Part shown: piece after piece, positions 45,472-57,300 of the stretch
Position numbering within the stretch: the stretch's first letter is position 1
Layout: every line of letters starts with the position of its first letter
From: Lepidodermella squamata
Lineage: Eukaryota > Gastrotricha
Direction of reading: 5' to 3'
Length of the DNA: 64,000 nucleotides
NCBI GenBank assembly: GCA_047495785.1
Contig: JBLDXI010000002.1
Coordinates: forward strand, 2,666,001 to 2,730,000
The notes under the pieces: generated by a model
What the model was told of the DNA's origin: nothing
The model's input: the letters and a program-made list of their open reading frames with translations, nothing else
The model's database searches: none
Program-made: the position numbers and the translations under genes

Positions 45472-46632
45472 TTAGCCGAATAATTTGAAAGTAAATGCTT
45501 CCTTCGCGTTCATCATTGTTCGGCATAGTGATCGGCGAAATAGTGAACCGTCAAAGACGCACGAGCACGTGCATTCGTTTGACTCTTCCAGGTAAATTCG
45601 CCGCGAATGAAATGGACAAATGTCTGTTTTTGAGTAACATTGATTTTTCGATGATGATTGAGCATCTGTAACTGGTTGCGCACTAGTTGATTGCGTGGCA
45701 TTTGAGCAGGGGCAATAGTTATCGATTGCGATCGATTTTTCTGAGCAGTTGCTTGGAGGAGCTGATATTGGGCACTTTGATCTTGGAATGAGTTGAGACC
45801 ATTCGTCGATTTGAGAGCATCTAGAAAAAATCGATGTTATCTAGGACAAATTAACTAGCTATAGAAGTTACGAGCATGTCTCGGGTATCCATGAGCTGCC
45901 ACTGGGACATTCGAAAACGACAATGCATCTGAAAGTACAACAGGAAGCGTCATTTCAAAGCTGTTGAGTTTATAGGACTAACCTGCACTCCCCGTCACTA
46001 GAGATGTATTTCAGCTTCGAATCGCAAGAGTTCTCGCTTTTAGACCTAGTCATATGACAGCTTGTCGGCAGGGATATTTCCATGATCGAGTCATTTATCG
46101 GATGCCACAACCTATCTTTTGCAAGGCGAAGCAAAGTAAAGGGCTGTTCGATTTTTCTCCACGTTTTCGGCGAGCAGATATTTCCCCTTTCGTCTGGCAA
46201 TCCTACGCACGCTAAACCGTGGAGAGCATCAGGGTGACGGCGCAATGACGGTTCGGCAGGTTGAGGAATGTGGACAATACCGGGTTGGACTTGGCATTTA
46301 ACCTCAGGTAACCCGTTACTAGAGGCATCTTGTAAAAAGGCCTCGACGTTAACCTGGTAGTCCGCCCTTGTAATGTCACGTTTTCGGTTCGAAACACCTG
46401 CTGATGGGTTGCATTTACATTTAAGGTGGTCGAAAATTAACCCAGCGGCAGAGCAGTCTTCGAAAGATCGCCGTTCATCAGCATTTGCGCAAAGACTGAC
46501 GTAAGGACTACTCCGCCAATCAGCCCCTCTTCGACGAATATCTCGGAAAGTAAGCTCGATATCAAACTCATTGATAGCTGAAATTACATTGGCTGCGCTG
46601 ATGATACATAACAATTGCTTGATTACATGCAT
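45472..46632 (-). CDS. Secreted cysteine-rich protein, family member 4
   Basis: Exons 46632-45983, 45928-45872 and 45820-45472 encode 351 residues. The signal peptide is MHVIKQLLCIISAANVIS; another in-frame ATG lies at 46665. Blocks: RRRGADWRSSP, IFDHLKCKCN, GIVHIPQPAEP, HPDALHGLAC, ISLPTSCHMTR, then the 57-nt exon with C-x6-C and ETCS, and a C terminus with CPIS, CSEKS, CPCS and ECTCSC. The 57-nt exon has the same length and phase as its counterpart in member 1, so both share one ancestral gene model. It lacks the first intron of members 1-3. PolyA signals (AATAAA) follow the stop on the minus strand at about 45432-45450. No known domain was recognised. Confidence 0.8.
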
Positions 46633-48024
46633 TTTTGGGAAATGATATCGCCCACCTGCTGGCATCTCTCAGTGGCCGTTTCATAACCGCTAAAACCGCA
46701 TAGCAAATGAGTGTGGAAGTATGGACCCGGTTCTGCCACGCAAGGTCATGAGTGCCACCGGTAAGTCATGAAAACAGCGCGATAGTTTAGCGTTTAGCTA
46801 CATTTTTTCTGCAAAAAAATAGCTCTTTTTCGCACGCTCATTTTCCCGTAATAAAAGTCCCGAACTATTGCGTTTTTTGACAGCTCAATATACTTATGCT
46901 GTGGTCAGCATGCTGCCTCTCACTTTCACGAGTGCGGTACTTGAGCTGAGAGCCGGGAACCAAGTGCGAGCAATTACTTATTGCGTTAAGATGGATTTTT
47001 TATGCGTGCGATACCTAGCACAACGCGCTGCTTCTTCGTGCTGTCTCGTCGTAAAAAAACGATGCCCTGGTAATTGGGAAGAATAAAACCGAACTTCTTG
47101 TATCCACTTTAGGCACAGCTTTTTATTGAAAAAATTGAGTAGGCAGGCCTTTCAACATCGTTTCCTCTCGCATTCATTCATGGTTACAAAGAAGAACAAA
47201 TTCGCGCGTTTCGATTTATATAAACAGTCGAATTCGATAAAACATCGGCACGTCTATATATGTATAATGTGTGATATAAAAAATGACTTCATCGTGTGTG
47301 TTCTGGTTGTTGTTGTTTGATGGCGCTATACACATGTTATTATTGTCGTTATATTATATAAACTTTCACATCAAATTTAATATATTATTGGCGAGAAAAG
47401 CACAATAAACCGAAGGCGACGTCGTTCGTGTCAAGGAAGAAATTTGGTAACCAAATTTGTCAAAAAAATTGAACAGTTTTTGTTAACGAAGAGAGAGAGA
47501 GAGATTGGAGGCGCCTCGGTTCAGCCGTGTTTTGTTGAAGACAATTCCTGGTGTATATAAGATAACAAGTAGTATAACAAGAGGTTCATTCGGTCGTAGG
47601 TGAAAAATACAAAAATACGTCGTTATTATCATCGAATACAGGTTATTTGCTTTTGAACAACTAGATCGACACTGCCAATTTCTCAGATGCATAAATACGA
47701 GTCGTTCCACGTCGTTAAAGCCTTTTTGACGGGGGAAGAGAGAGAAAAGCAAGCCACTCGCGGTCTCGTTTTGTTGATTTTTTTTCGATTGTAATATGGA
47801 GGAATGGAAGGTAGATAAGCCAGACAAGAAAAATGTTTAAATTAACTGCGTGCCGTAGCACCTTTAGCGCCGTGTTCTGCATCCGAGTTAAGAAAGGCCT
47901 GCGGTCTCAACAATTTCCCGGTTTACTCGTTGTAGTTTGTTGTGTTCTCTCAAGCGACAAAAATAGCAGCGTGTATAAATACGCGAGTAGTAGTAACAGT
48001 AGTAGCGGTTAATGATGAGTCCTT
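46633..48024. other. Promoter of family member 4 and 3' UTR of the RhoGAP gene
   Basis: The right part (about 47113-48024) is probably the 3' UTR of the RhoGAP gene: a minus-strand AATAAA lies at about 47118-47123. It contains a GA microsatellite near 47491-47505 and GTA repeats at 47990-48008. The left part holds the upstream region of the cysteine-rich gene. Short frames here have no family match. Confidence 0.5.
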
Positions 48025-51000
48025 CTACGCGTGCACTTGACTAGGAATCGGCGTGTCCGGGGCTGAGGAGGGCGTCACCGTCACGGTGATGCGAGGCATC
48101 GTGTTCGAGTAGCCGTGCGGGTGCGCCGCGATCTGCGACCGCAGCTCGTCCCACGTCGACGCCGCCTGCAGCAGTTCCGGGTTGATGTGGATCTTCGCGG
48201 CGTACGACTCGCCGTAGCGCCGGGGCCGCGGCCGCCCCGTCAGCCGGTAGTAGCGCGGGTCGTCGTCCGCCAGCTCGAAGCGTTTCCGCTGCCCGGCCGT
48301 CAAATCGCCCTCGCTGCGACTCACGCTCGCGTTCACCGCCGGGTGCAGCGTCGGGCTGATCGCCGTCTCTTCCACCGGCTTTGTCGCCCCCTCGTCGTTC
48401 ATTGCTCCATTCCGCGTGGCCTTGTCAGCAGGCGAGCTGAAAAAAACCAAAATTTAGTGTTAAATCACGGAATTTCGAGTGATAATAAAATTTTTTAACC
48501 GATTTGCCGAGCAGCAATTTTGGCCCATTCGGCGTGAGGTGGTAAAATAGATAAATTCTCAGCAGCAGCAAATGCAATTAAAATCGGCTATATGCGTTAA
48601 GGAAGCGAAGGTAGGTAAAATGAAATTCCTGGCTAGCGAAGCAGATGTCTGAGTTGGCTTACTACGTTCAATAATCGGTAGTTATTATTACGTCTTTATC
48701 GCGCCGAGGTATCAAAATGGCAATAATATTTACGCGCTAGGGGCAGGAAGACAAACGCGAATGAGTATGCTCAAAGCTGGGATGAGCAAATAGCCGAGTG
48801 TAGTAGTAGTAGTAGAAGTATAACTATGCGTGTATACGTGTGGATAAACCCAGCTAACCGTGCCTTTTTCCCTGCGTTCTCACGACCGCAGCAGCAGCAC
48901 AAATCACTTTTTTGAGCTTGCTTTCTTACCTCGCGCCGTTCTGCCACGCGTTATTCAACTACTACTACTACCTACTACTACTACTACGACTATATAAATG
49001 CGGGTTGGTTTTTCATGCCCGCACCAGCAGGCACACTCGAGGCCATCATAGACAGACAGCGAGCTAGCAAACGTGAGCTCAAGAAAAACGCAGCATCGAG
49101 TGAGAAAAAACACGAGACGTGGCTGATAATATCACGCTCGTATATATTGCACAATGGCCAGCGCCGCCGCCGCAGCCGTTTGTTCTTCGGCGGCGCTGGC
49201 GGTGATGATTATTATCCACGGCCCGGCCGATTCGCGCCGATATATGCGCGCGCGCATTTTTTCACCGCATTTTTTTTATTGCGAAAAAATGCACGGAAAA
49301 CCAATAAATATCGCGCATCATTAGCAGCATGGGCAGCTATTGAATGAGCGTGATTCATCGCTAATTTAGCTACGTCGCCGCGGCTTCTTACCTTTGTATA
49401 GAGAAGCTGGCGCATGACAGCAGCGTCGAATCGTGGTAAAGGCAGCCGGAAGAACTCAGCGCCTGGCTCGCGTCATTTGAGCAGCAGCATTCCACCGTGA
49501 TCGACGTCGTGTTCGCCGCCGGTGGCCGGTCGCAAGCGCCGGGCAGCCGCTTTCCGGCCCGCTTGAACAACAGCCGTTCGATTGTTTCGTAGGCTGGCGC
49601 GAAGCTGCGTGGCCGCACCGCCGTCGAGTTGTGCCGTGTTGAGCTGAACTCGCCTTGGAACATCTTCTCGAACATTTGGTCTATCATTTCAACAGGAATC
49701 TAAAACGAGAAAATTTTCGTAAAAATAATTTTATCAACGATTTTCACCAACTAATGTAGCGATACTTTTGTATTTTTTTCTCAAAAATCACAAGAATTTG
49801 ATCAAATTTAGCTTTTTAGTGAGTAGGGCCCACGTCATTGGTCGAATTTACATCGCAAAAAGCGAAATAAAAGCCACGAACTCTATGTAAAATGTACAGA
49901 CCCGGAAAAATGATTTATCCTACAAGTTTCCCTGCTAGCCATGGGCTACTAAAGAGGGCATCGAGTTTCCTGATACGAAGTTTAAAATCGGACGTTTCCT
50001 CAGAGTAGCGAGTAGCGATTCTCGACAACAATATCCGCTGGTTGCTGAGCAACTTGGATCAGACCTCTGTGATATTGCCTTTGTCGGCTCGCAATTCCTG
50101 GTCGCCCCCCCCCCCTTAGGCGCTACAAGAAGTAGCCGATCTACGTTTCGACTTCAGTCGCGCTAATTGCCCAGCTAGTGATTACGATTGCGGTCAGTCG
50201 CCTTCCCTCAAGGTGGCGACCCGATCGTACTCGATAGGTTCGCCGACTCACTGGTTGCGGTAACGGTATGGTGGTATCATAGATGATCAAGCATCACAGG
50301 AATGAAAATTCAGCAGCGTCCAAGGCCGACCTCAATGCGGCTACCTGCCCGCCACTGGAAGCAGAGTGTCACAGTCCAAGTTCCGAAGGCAAGCAAATCG
50401 CCTAGCTCCTTCGACGGTTATCGCCCGATCGCGCTGATTTCGTGTATCTCCAAGTTGCTGGAGGCAGTGATGGCTCGCTATCTCCTCGATTACTGCATCT
50501 GCCGCCTATCGTAACCAGTAAGTTCTTTAACTGTCGGATCTCTTGCGGGATCATTCTACGAAGGTCCCGGTCGCGCGGTTAATGCGCCGTACACGTGCGA
50601 GTGCCGGTGCCGGTGCCTCAGGGTTCGCCTTTCTCGCCTATATCTTCGTCCTCTTCACGGCTGCGCCTCTACTTACAACGGTGCATCCCGACGACGCCTT
50701 GCGTTCCTCAGCGGCTATGGCGTATACCGACGACCACGCCTTGTGGGCAACTGGCGAAACAGCTGCTAATGTTACAGCGCGGGTGCATGGTGCGGTGCGT
50801 GTCTATGAGCGATGGTCGCAGTGTTGGCGGTTGGCCGTTTACCCCGCCAAGTGCGAATTCGTAGCCTTTGGTGCGAATGCCAACGTACACGCTTGCAGAC
50901 TGGTTGCCGGTGGTACGGCAATCCCACGATCCACACATCGAAACGGCAGCGGCAGGTTTATAAAGTCCGCAGGTGGGCGACGCAGCGCTTGAAATCGCTG

Positions 51001-54000
51001 TGCCCGACCCGACAGCAATTGGAGGACTACTATACCCTAAGCCTAGTCTGAGAAAGCTAGAATGACCCAGTGTAAAGCGACGATGAGGAAAAATCAATAA
51101 TGAGATCGATGCGCCTAACCTTGGATCTTGAATAACGGCGCTAATGATAATAATAAGGAGGATGGCTCAAAAAGGGATTTTATTTGATAATTATATTATT
51201 CCGGGACGCGCGCAACTTTTCAAGCACAAAATCGGAGAATATCGATTTTGACCAGGCCATTTAAATTGCAAGGGGATCAAAGTCCATCATACAAAATGAT
51301 TGGCCAAAATTGAGAAAAATAAGAGATCCAGTGTAAAAAAAACACCTATAAAAATGATAACCAAAGGCTCTTAGGCGTTACTTTAAACATGTGCTAAATT
51401 GATTGGTTATTACCTGGAAAATAGCGTCGTAGTGATCGATAAGTATTTGCACGACTTCGATGACCGCGAGCCGTTCATCGGCGCGGTCTTTCGATTCGAC
51501 GATGAACTGTTCGCTGGGCTGGCGTTTCATCGTCGACTGATCGCTGGATTTGAGCATAGCAGCGAAGGCCTCGAGCTCGGCCGCGTCCGGCCCCTGGAAC
51601 TTGGCCCCCGGCGCCACGGTCGAGTCGTTGGGCGGGAAGCCGGACATGCGCAGTATATTTGGCCCGAACAACGTCGCCAGGTTGTGACTCGTCATTTTAT
51701 TGCCCCCAGTACAGCTGCCCTGTACAATCGCATGCGACGCAACACTGCGCAAAAACGCAAGCAAGAAGTAGAGAGTGTCGCGGTGGACACTTGGCAGGAG
51801 AAGAATTAGCAGCCTTAACAAAGTCTGAGCACGAACGCGATCATCAATTGCTGAAATAAACGATAAAATAAGTAAAAAATTATCATAAAATCGACTGATT
51901 TCTTACTTCCAACGGCAACAAATGCAGCATAGAGTGATCGAGTTAACAGTGGCTCGGGAAGATCTAGGCAAAATAACAAATAAAAGAATCCAGCTGAGCT
52001 TTGATAATTTACCTCGAAAGAATTCTTTCAACAGCGCAGCCGTGTCGTGGACAGAGTGGTCAGCGGTAAATGTAAAATCAGCGGTTTTTTGAATTTCAGC
52101 TTTTTGAGACTTGATTCGCTTTTTGGAAGTACCAAGACGGAAGATACCTGGCAAAAAAGTGAAAACAAATTACAATCCAGCTCAAAAAATCGAACAAAGA
52201 AAAGTAATCCAAACGAATTAAATGCTCGTGAAAAGACGCAGAAATGTACGAAAAAGTATGAATTACTCAAAAATTGTCTGAAATAGCTTTGACAAAATAG
52301 CGCTCTCATCACCGGTTCATTGAAGCTTGATAAAACTTGCTTGAGTGGACATGATTTCCATCATCTTCAGGTCACCCCTAGCTTCATCGGAAATGTTAGA
52401 ATTCATTAATCGAATACTGAATTCTCAATTATTAGGGAAAATCCCAAATCACTAAGTTCAAAAATGTATAACACATTTCAAATATTTTAGCGGAACCAAA
52501 ATTAAAAAATTGACACGAAAAATGTTGAATTGCTTCAAAATGTCATTTTTTGGTTACAGGGCCAGACAGAAGTTATTTTAAAGAAGCATTCCAATTATCG
52601 TTTTTGTCATCATTAGGAGTCATATGACCAATTAATTTCTCAAACTTCATTTCGAATTTCAAAAATTTCAAATAACTGATTGGTCATATGACGATGAAAA
52701 TAGCGTTAATTGGAACCGTGCCACTGGAATAGCTTCTATTTGGCTCAATTGTTGATCAGATCAATGCTGAAAATCACGCAGGATTTTTCGGTAAATTTGC
52801 AGATTCTCTAGGAATAATCAAGAAATTCCGAGGATGAATTTTTGGGCGAATTGAAATTTGGGTCCGCATTCTTCAAATTCCTATCAGAAACCAGGAGAAA
52901 TTTAGCTTTACAAGTCAGTGGAGTCTAAAATCGCGACTGGGAGACTCATAAACAAGAAAAATTGTCAATCCAGAGAAAATACGAAAAATTAACGAACCTT
53001 CGACGTCCATGCCGTAAGTTTCGATGTGGCGCACGCATTTTTTGACGAACTGGGGCACCTGCAGCGGCATCGGACCAGCCGCGTCGCCGCAGCGCTCAAA
53101 GCGCCGCCCCGTGTCAAAACTGGTCGCCTTCACCGACGGTGCCTCGCCATCGTCCTGGAAGCCCGAATCCGCGTCGTCCGTCACTAAATCATTCTCAGCA
53201 GCAGTAGCAGCATTTTGAGCAGCGTGAGGCGGGACCGGCCGCGCCTGGCTCGAACTGAACCCATTCACCGAAGACCGCCGGTTCAGCGCCACGTGTTCCC
53301 GCTTTTGTTGCGGCGTGGTTTTCGACGTCTCCGGGTGCAGACGGTCTTCCTGGTTGAGGGGCGACAGCGGCTCGAGTTTCCGAACCGGCAGCCTGTTACA
53401 CCGAGCCAGCCTCTCAAGCCGCATCAGTCGCTTCCGTTCGGCGAGAATTTCGTTGGCCAAGCACCGTTTTAAGGTGGCTCCGAATACGAGGTTAACAGTC
53501 GGTTGCGTCGACTCGGCCGGGGTTGAAACCCCGCGCCGTAGCGTTGTCGAAGCCGGCGCTTCCGCAACTTTTCGACCGGCTTTCGACCGGGTGAGACCCC
53601 CAGGCCGTGACGGAGGGGTAATCGACGAATAGCTGCCGGTGGAGAATCGCAGATGCGAGAGGCGGGAGAAGAACTTCGAGACGCCGCTACTCGCACTACT
53701 GCTATGTTTGTGCTTCTTCGCAGGTTCGGAGTAGGCGTTGCTATTGTTATTACTACTGGACAAGTTCGGGTTGAGCCGGTCGATGTAAGCGGCCATTTTC
53801 GAGGAAAGAACTGAGTCTTTAAGCAGGATTGCCAGGGCGATTTCGCGGAGGCTCGCCTTTTCGAGCTCGGTCAGCACGAGCATGGAAGTTTCTTTCAGTT
53901 GCAGCGGCGATTGAGCATCGTTGAGCCAGGCGCCCGTCAACGAGCGGTGCCATCGCGGCGCCGTTGTCGCTGTTTGGAAGGTGGCGAAGTAGCCGCTCGA

Positions 54001-54336
54001 GCTCTCGGGTCGCGAGGTTTTCGGCGACGTCGACGCGGACACGTCTTGTTCGACGTCGGTCGAGTAGCCGGTGAAACTGGGCGGTTCACTCTGAATACCA
54101 GGCACGCCGCCCTTGCCGCCCTGCCGCAGGTACGAATGGCCGGACGAGGGCCGGGCCGCTTTCGATTTGGCGAAGAGACGCGGCGCTTGTTTCCGAAGTT
54201 TCGACAACAAACTGGTCTGGTGGTGTTGGTGGGCGGGTTGGGCGATGGGCGACGACTGAGCAGTAGTTTTTGAGGAGGACGGGAACGAGGTGCCAGTTGC
54301 GTCACCCCGCGAACACTCTGGTGAGTAAGAGGACAT
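48025..54336 (-). CDS. RhoGAP protein of the ARHGAP6/ARHGAP36 type
   Basis: Exons 54336-52998, 52147-52013, 51963-51907, 51850-51414, 49699-49392 and 48436-48025 encode 895 residues. The long N-terminal region is Ser/Pro-rich and contains a conserved helical segment (LTELEKASLREIALAILL). The RhoGAP domain spans about residues 425-650: VPQFVKKC, YGMDVEGIFRLGTSKKR with the arginine finger in GIFR, HSVHDTAALLKEFFR, DLPEPLLT, and the signature GNKMTSHNLATLFGPN. This order and the SKKR/GNKMTS wording match ARHGAP6 and ARHGAP36. It would stimulate GTP hydrolysis on Rho-family GTPases to control actin. The C-terminal two exons are low-complexity and poorly conserved. An upstream non-coding exon is possible. 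The introns of 1714 and 850 nt contain repeats. Confidence 0.88.
50290..51160 (+). mobile_element. Decayed non-LTR retrotransposon in RhoGAP intron
   Basis: In plus-strand reading, reverse-transcriptase blocks appear in changing frames: FDGYRPIALISCISKLLEAV (50302-50514), VPQGSPFSPI (from about 50610), and AYTDDHALWATGETAANV (from about 50715) with the catalytic YxDD as YTDD. The order is that of LINE ORF2, but the frame changes and stops show it is a fossil. A TAATGATAATAATAA tail at 51142-51156 may be its 3' end. It lies in the intron antisense to the RhoGAP gene. The left limit is unclear; a run of about ten C residues lies near 50107. Confidence 0.75.
52561..52744. repeat. Fold-back (MITE-like) inverted repeat in RhoGAP intron
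   Basis: Arms 52561-52632 and 52679-52744 are imperfect inverted copies. The inner 14 bp are perfect: GTCATATGACCAAT at 52619-52632 and ATTGGTCATATGAC at 52679-52692. The loop is 46 nt. This resembles a small non-autonomous DNA element. Confidence 0.6.
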
Positions 54337-57300
54337 CCTATGTTACGAAAAAAACCATACGCAAATGTAAATAATAAATGGTGGAAAAACACGAAGCGGA
54401 AAATGATGGCGGGGCTTTCCATACTAATATTATAACGAAATGATAATCATCGTGCAGCAAATTAGGTGAAAGTACTGCGCGACGGCGACGACGACGACGA
54501 CGACATCGCCGAAATGGACAGCTATGAAGGGAACCGCATAGAAATGAGCTCCCTTGCGTGTTCTCTTGTTTAGTAATAATAATAATAATAATAATAACAG
54601 TAATAGTAAGCCAGTTTGTTTTTGGCCCGTGCATGCGTGTTTGCAGCAGTGCTGAAAAAGAATGAGGCGCAGATCTATTTATGCGAGGGGACGCCGAGGA
54701 CTCGAGGACGCGCCGAAAAACAAGGCAAGGCGCATTATAATGCTCTATAATAAGCACGGTCGTCGTATTTATAGATGATAGTAGTAGCCGCAGTAGCAGC
54801 AGTAGTTGTTGTAGTGGTCGTAGATTGAAAACTGAGCGCTCACGCGACAGATTTTCGGCAAGACAACCGATCGATAATCCGCGAGTAGAAAACTTCAGTC
54901 ATCACATTTATTTGCGTGGCAACTACTACTACTACTACAACTACCTACAACCAGTAGTAGTAGTACGACGAAAAGACGACTAGAGTGCCACTACACTCGT
55001 ATGCTACGATAGCTATTACCCGTAATAAAACTACAGCGTCTCAAGGGTCACTGACATTCGCGAAATTGCATTCGCGTCCGCTCCTCCTTTTTTCCTGCTC
55101 TGTAATGTTGTGTGGTGGTGGTGAGTTCACTACTATTTTACTGATCTTCAACTGTGAGGAGTCAATACCGGCGCATTACAGACACACACACACATGGCGC
55201 ATAGCACACACAGCCGAGGACACCAAAATAAAATCAATCAAACGCATGAAATGGGAATTCTTGCGCGCAGAAGACTAGCCGCCGTCTTCGTCGAGCGTGA
55301 CGACGATGCGCCCGCCACACAGTAGCCTTCAAAATAAATAAACGAGGCAGGCCTAAGAATAGCGCGCTTCATTATAATGAAATACGGCGCGAGGTCTATC
55401 ATCCCATTACGACGCCAGTAATTTGCTTTTCACACTAAGCTAGAGACGCAAGCAAATAGACCGGACGGAACATCCAAGGTAAAATTCCATTTCTCTCCAA
55501 TAATGAAAATGATAATGCAATAAAAGACGGGCAACTTTGCTCAATTGCCCAATTTGCTAACAAAAAGTTGCGTCCGTAGGCGTTTCTTCAGCTGCTTTAT
55601 TCCATTCACAAAAAGCCACGAAACTAGCCGTACGAAAAGATTAGGATTTGCAACTGGCAGAATTTTTCTTCAGTGTGATGCGAGAGTAAGGCGAAATTTT
55701 CAAATCATTAAGTTCAAAAAGGACATTCGCAGTTTGGTATGAGGACAAAATAAAACTGAAATAAGATGACTAACTTACGACGAAGGGGAAAGAAGGGGAT
55801 CATGCAATAAAGGCTGCCACATCATCTTCACCCGCTACCTGGAGTAAAGAATGAATGCGTAAGTTAAAAACAATCTCAAAGGCATTTCTTAACTGATACA
55901 CCGTTGCGATTATAATGAAATAATGCCTAGAATTACGATACCCGCGATTTCCAGATTAAGCAATCAATAACGTCGTTTTCTAAAATAATTCCATTGCAGG
56001 ATTTTCGTGTGTTTTAATCGCTTAATACGTTTAAATTACATTCTAAGACTATTGTAGAATGTGGCGAGCAAGCAGGTAAGTATGGTTATTTTCAGAAAAT
56101 ATTTGGAAATTACTCGACAATAATCAATCGTTTTTCCTGGGAAATTTATAGATGAATTCCAGGTTTTCGAAAATGTCCAGGGAACGCCTTCGTTATGCAT
56201 GTTTTGCTGTAGCTCTACAACTGCATTTACGAAACTACTGAGCCTTGTTTTGCTCTTGAGTTCGCCGTTTCCAAAATTGCACATAAATGGCAAGAGAAAA
56301 TAAGAAAGCCCCCAAGTCATACATTTTCCAACGCTAAATGTTTCAAGTAGCGGTTTCGGTAGGCCAAACGTGAGATGTTTTAAGCTTAGGTGTAGCATGA
56401 ATATAAATTTTTTCATTTCTGAGGGTTCTAATATCAGAAGTAACAAACTATTCACCAAAAACTATTCACCAAAAACCGCTATTACAGTACCGTATTTCAT
56501 CAAAAAATAACCTCCATCGATTGATAGCCCTGGATTTCAACATAAATATCACGCCTCGATTATTAGCCACCTGATCACCGTAAACCCCTGTTAGTGGATA
56601 TATTAAAGAGCGATGAGTCCATTGCGTCAGGGAGGAGAGAAGCCAGTACAGCAAAATAAAAGTCACCAGGCTACTACTCATGAAAACAAAGGCGCTGGAA
56701 TTATATGCACTAGATGTTAATCTCAAGGCGTCAAATAAAGGAAACTAGTGAAGATAAAGACGATTTTAGTGAGCTTTTCTCTTTTATTGGAACATTGTCG
56801 AAGTTTTAGACAAATTTATAGCTATGGCTGTGGTCAATTCTACAATATATATAAAATACGGTACTCGTTTCAGCGATGATGGTGAATATAGCTGATCATC
56901 AAATTGTTTCTTTGATGTAATGGTGCCGCAACATTTCTAAGTGAAATGCTTAGAATTTTTCACGAGGAACATTTCATCGACTGACCAGAAAATCACATAT
57001 CTCTGCCCAATACTTCGGCTCTCTTTCGGTAAAATACGGTAAATCAATAACAATCAGCCAATAACAACTACAAATCAGCCACGCTGATTGGTTCAACAAT
57101 TAGCATTTATCGGCAGAATATTACAATAGCTCACGTAATTACTAAATGACATAATTTCCTTCTTGAGATATTACTACAAAGAGATCTAGGTCAACCAGTG
57201 AGTAAAATCGTCGCATCAATTCTCCGAGATTGCGAATCAGGTACTTATCTGAAACCATGTACGAAATCCTGAATCTGCTAAATCTTTTTGCATGAGCGAG

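Noticed and set aside
47483-47827. 114-codon minus-strand frame
   Set aside because: It falls in the probable RhoGAP 3' UTR and shows no recognisable domain.
53899-54273. 124-codon Arg-rich plus-strand frame
   Set aside because: Shadow of the Ser/Pro-rich N-terminal exon of RhoGAP.
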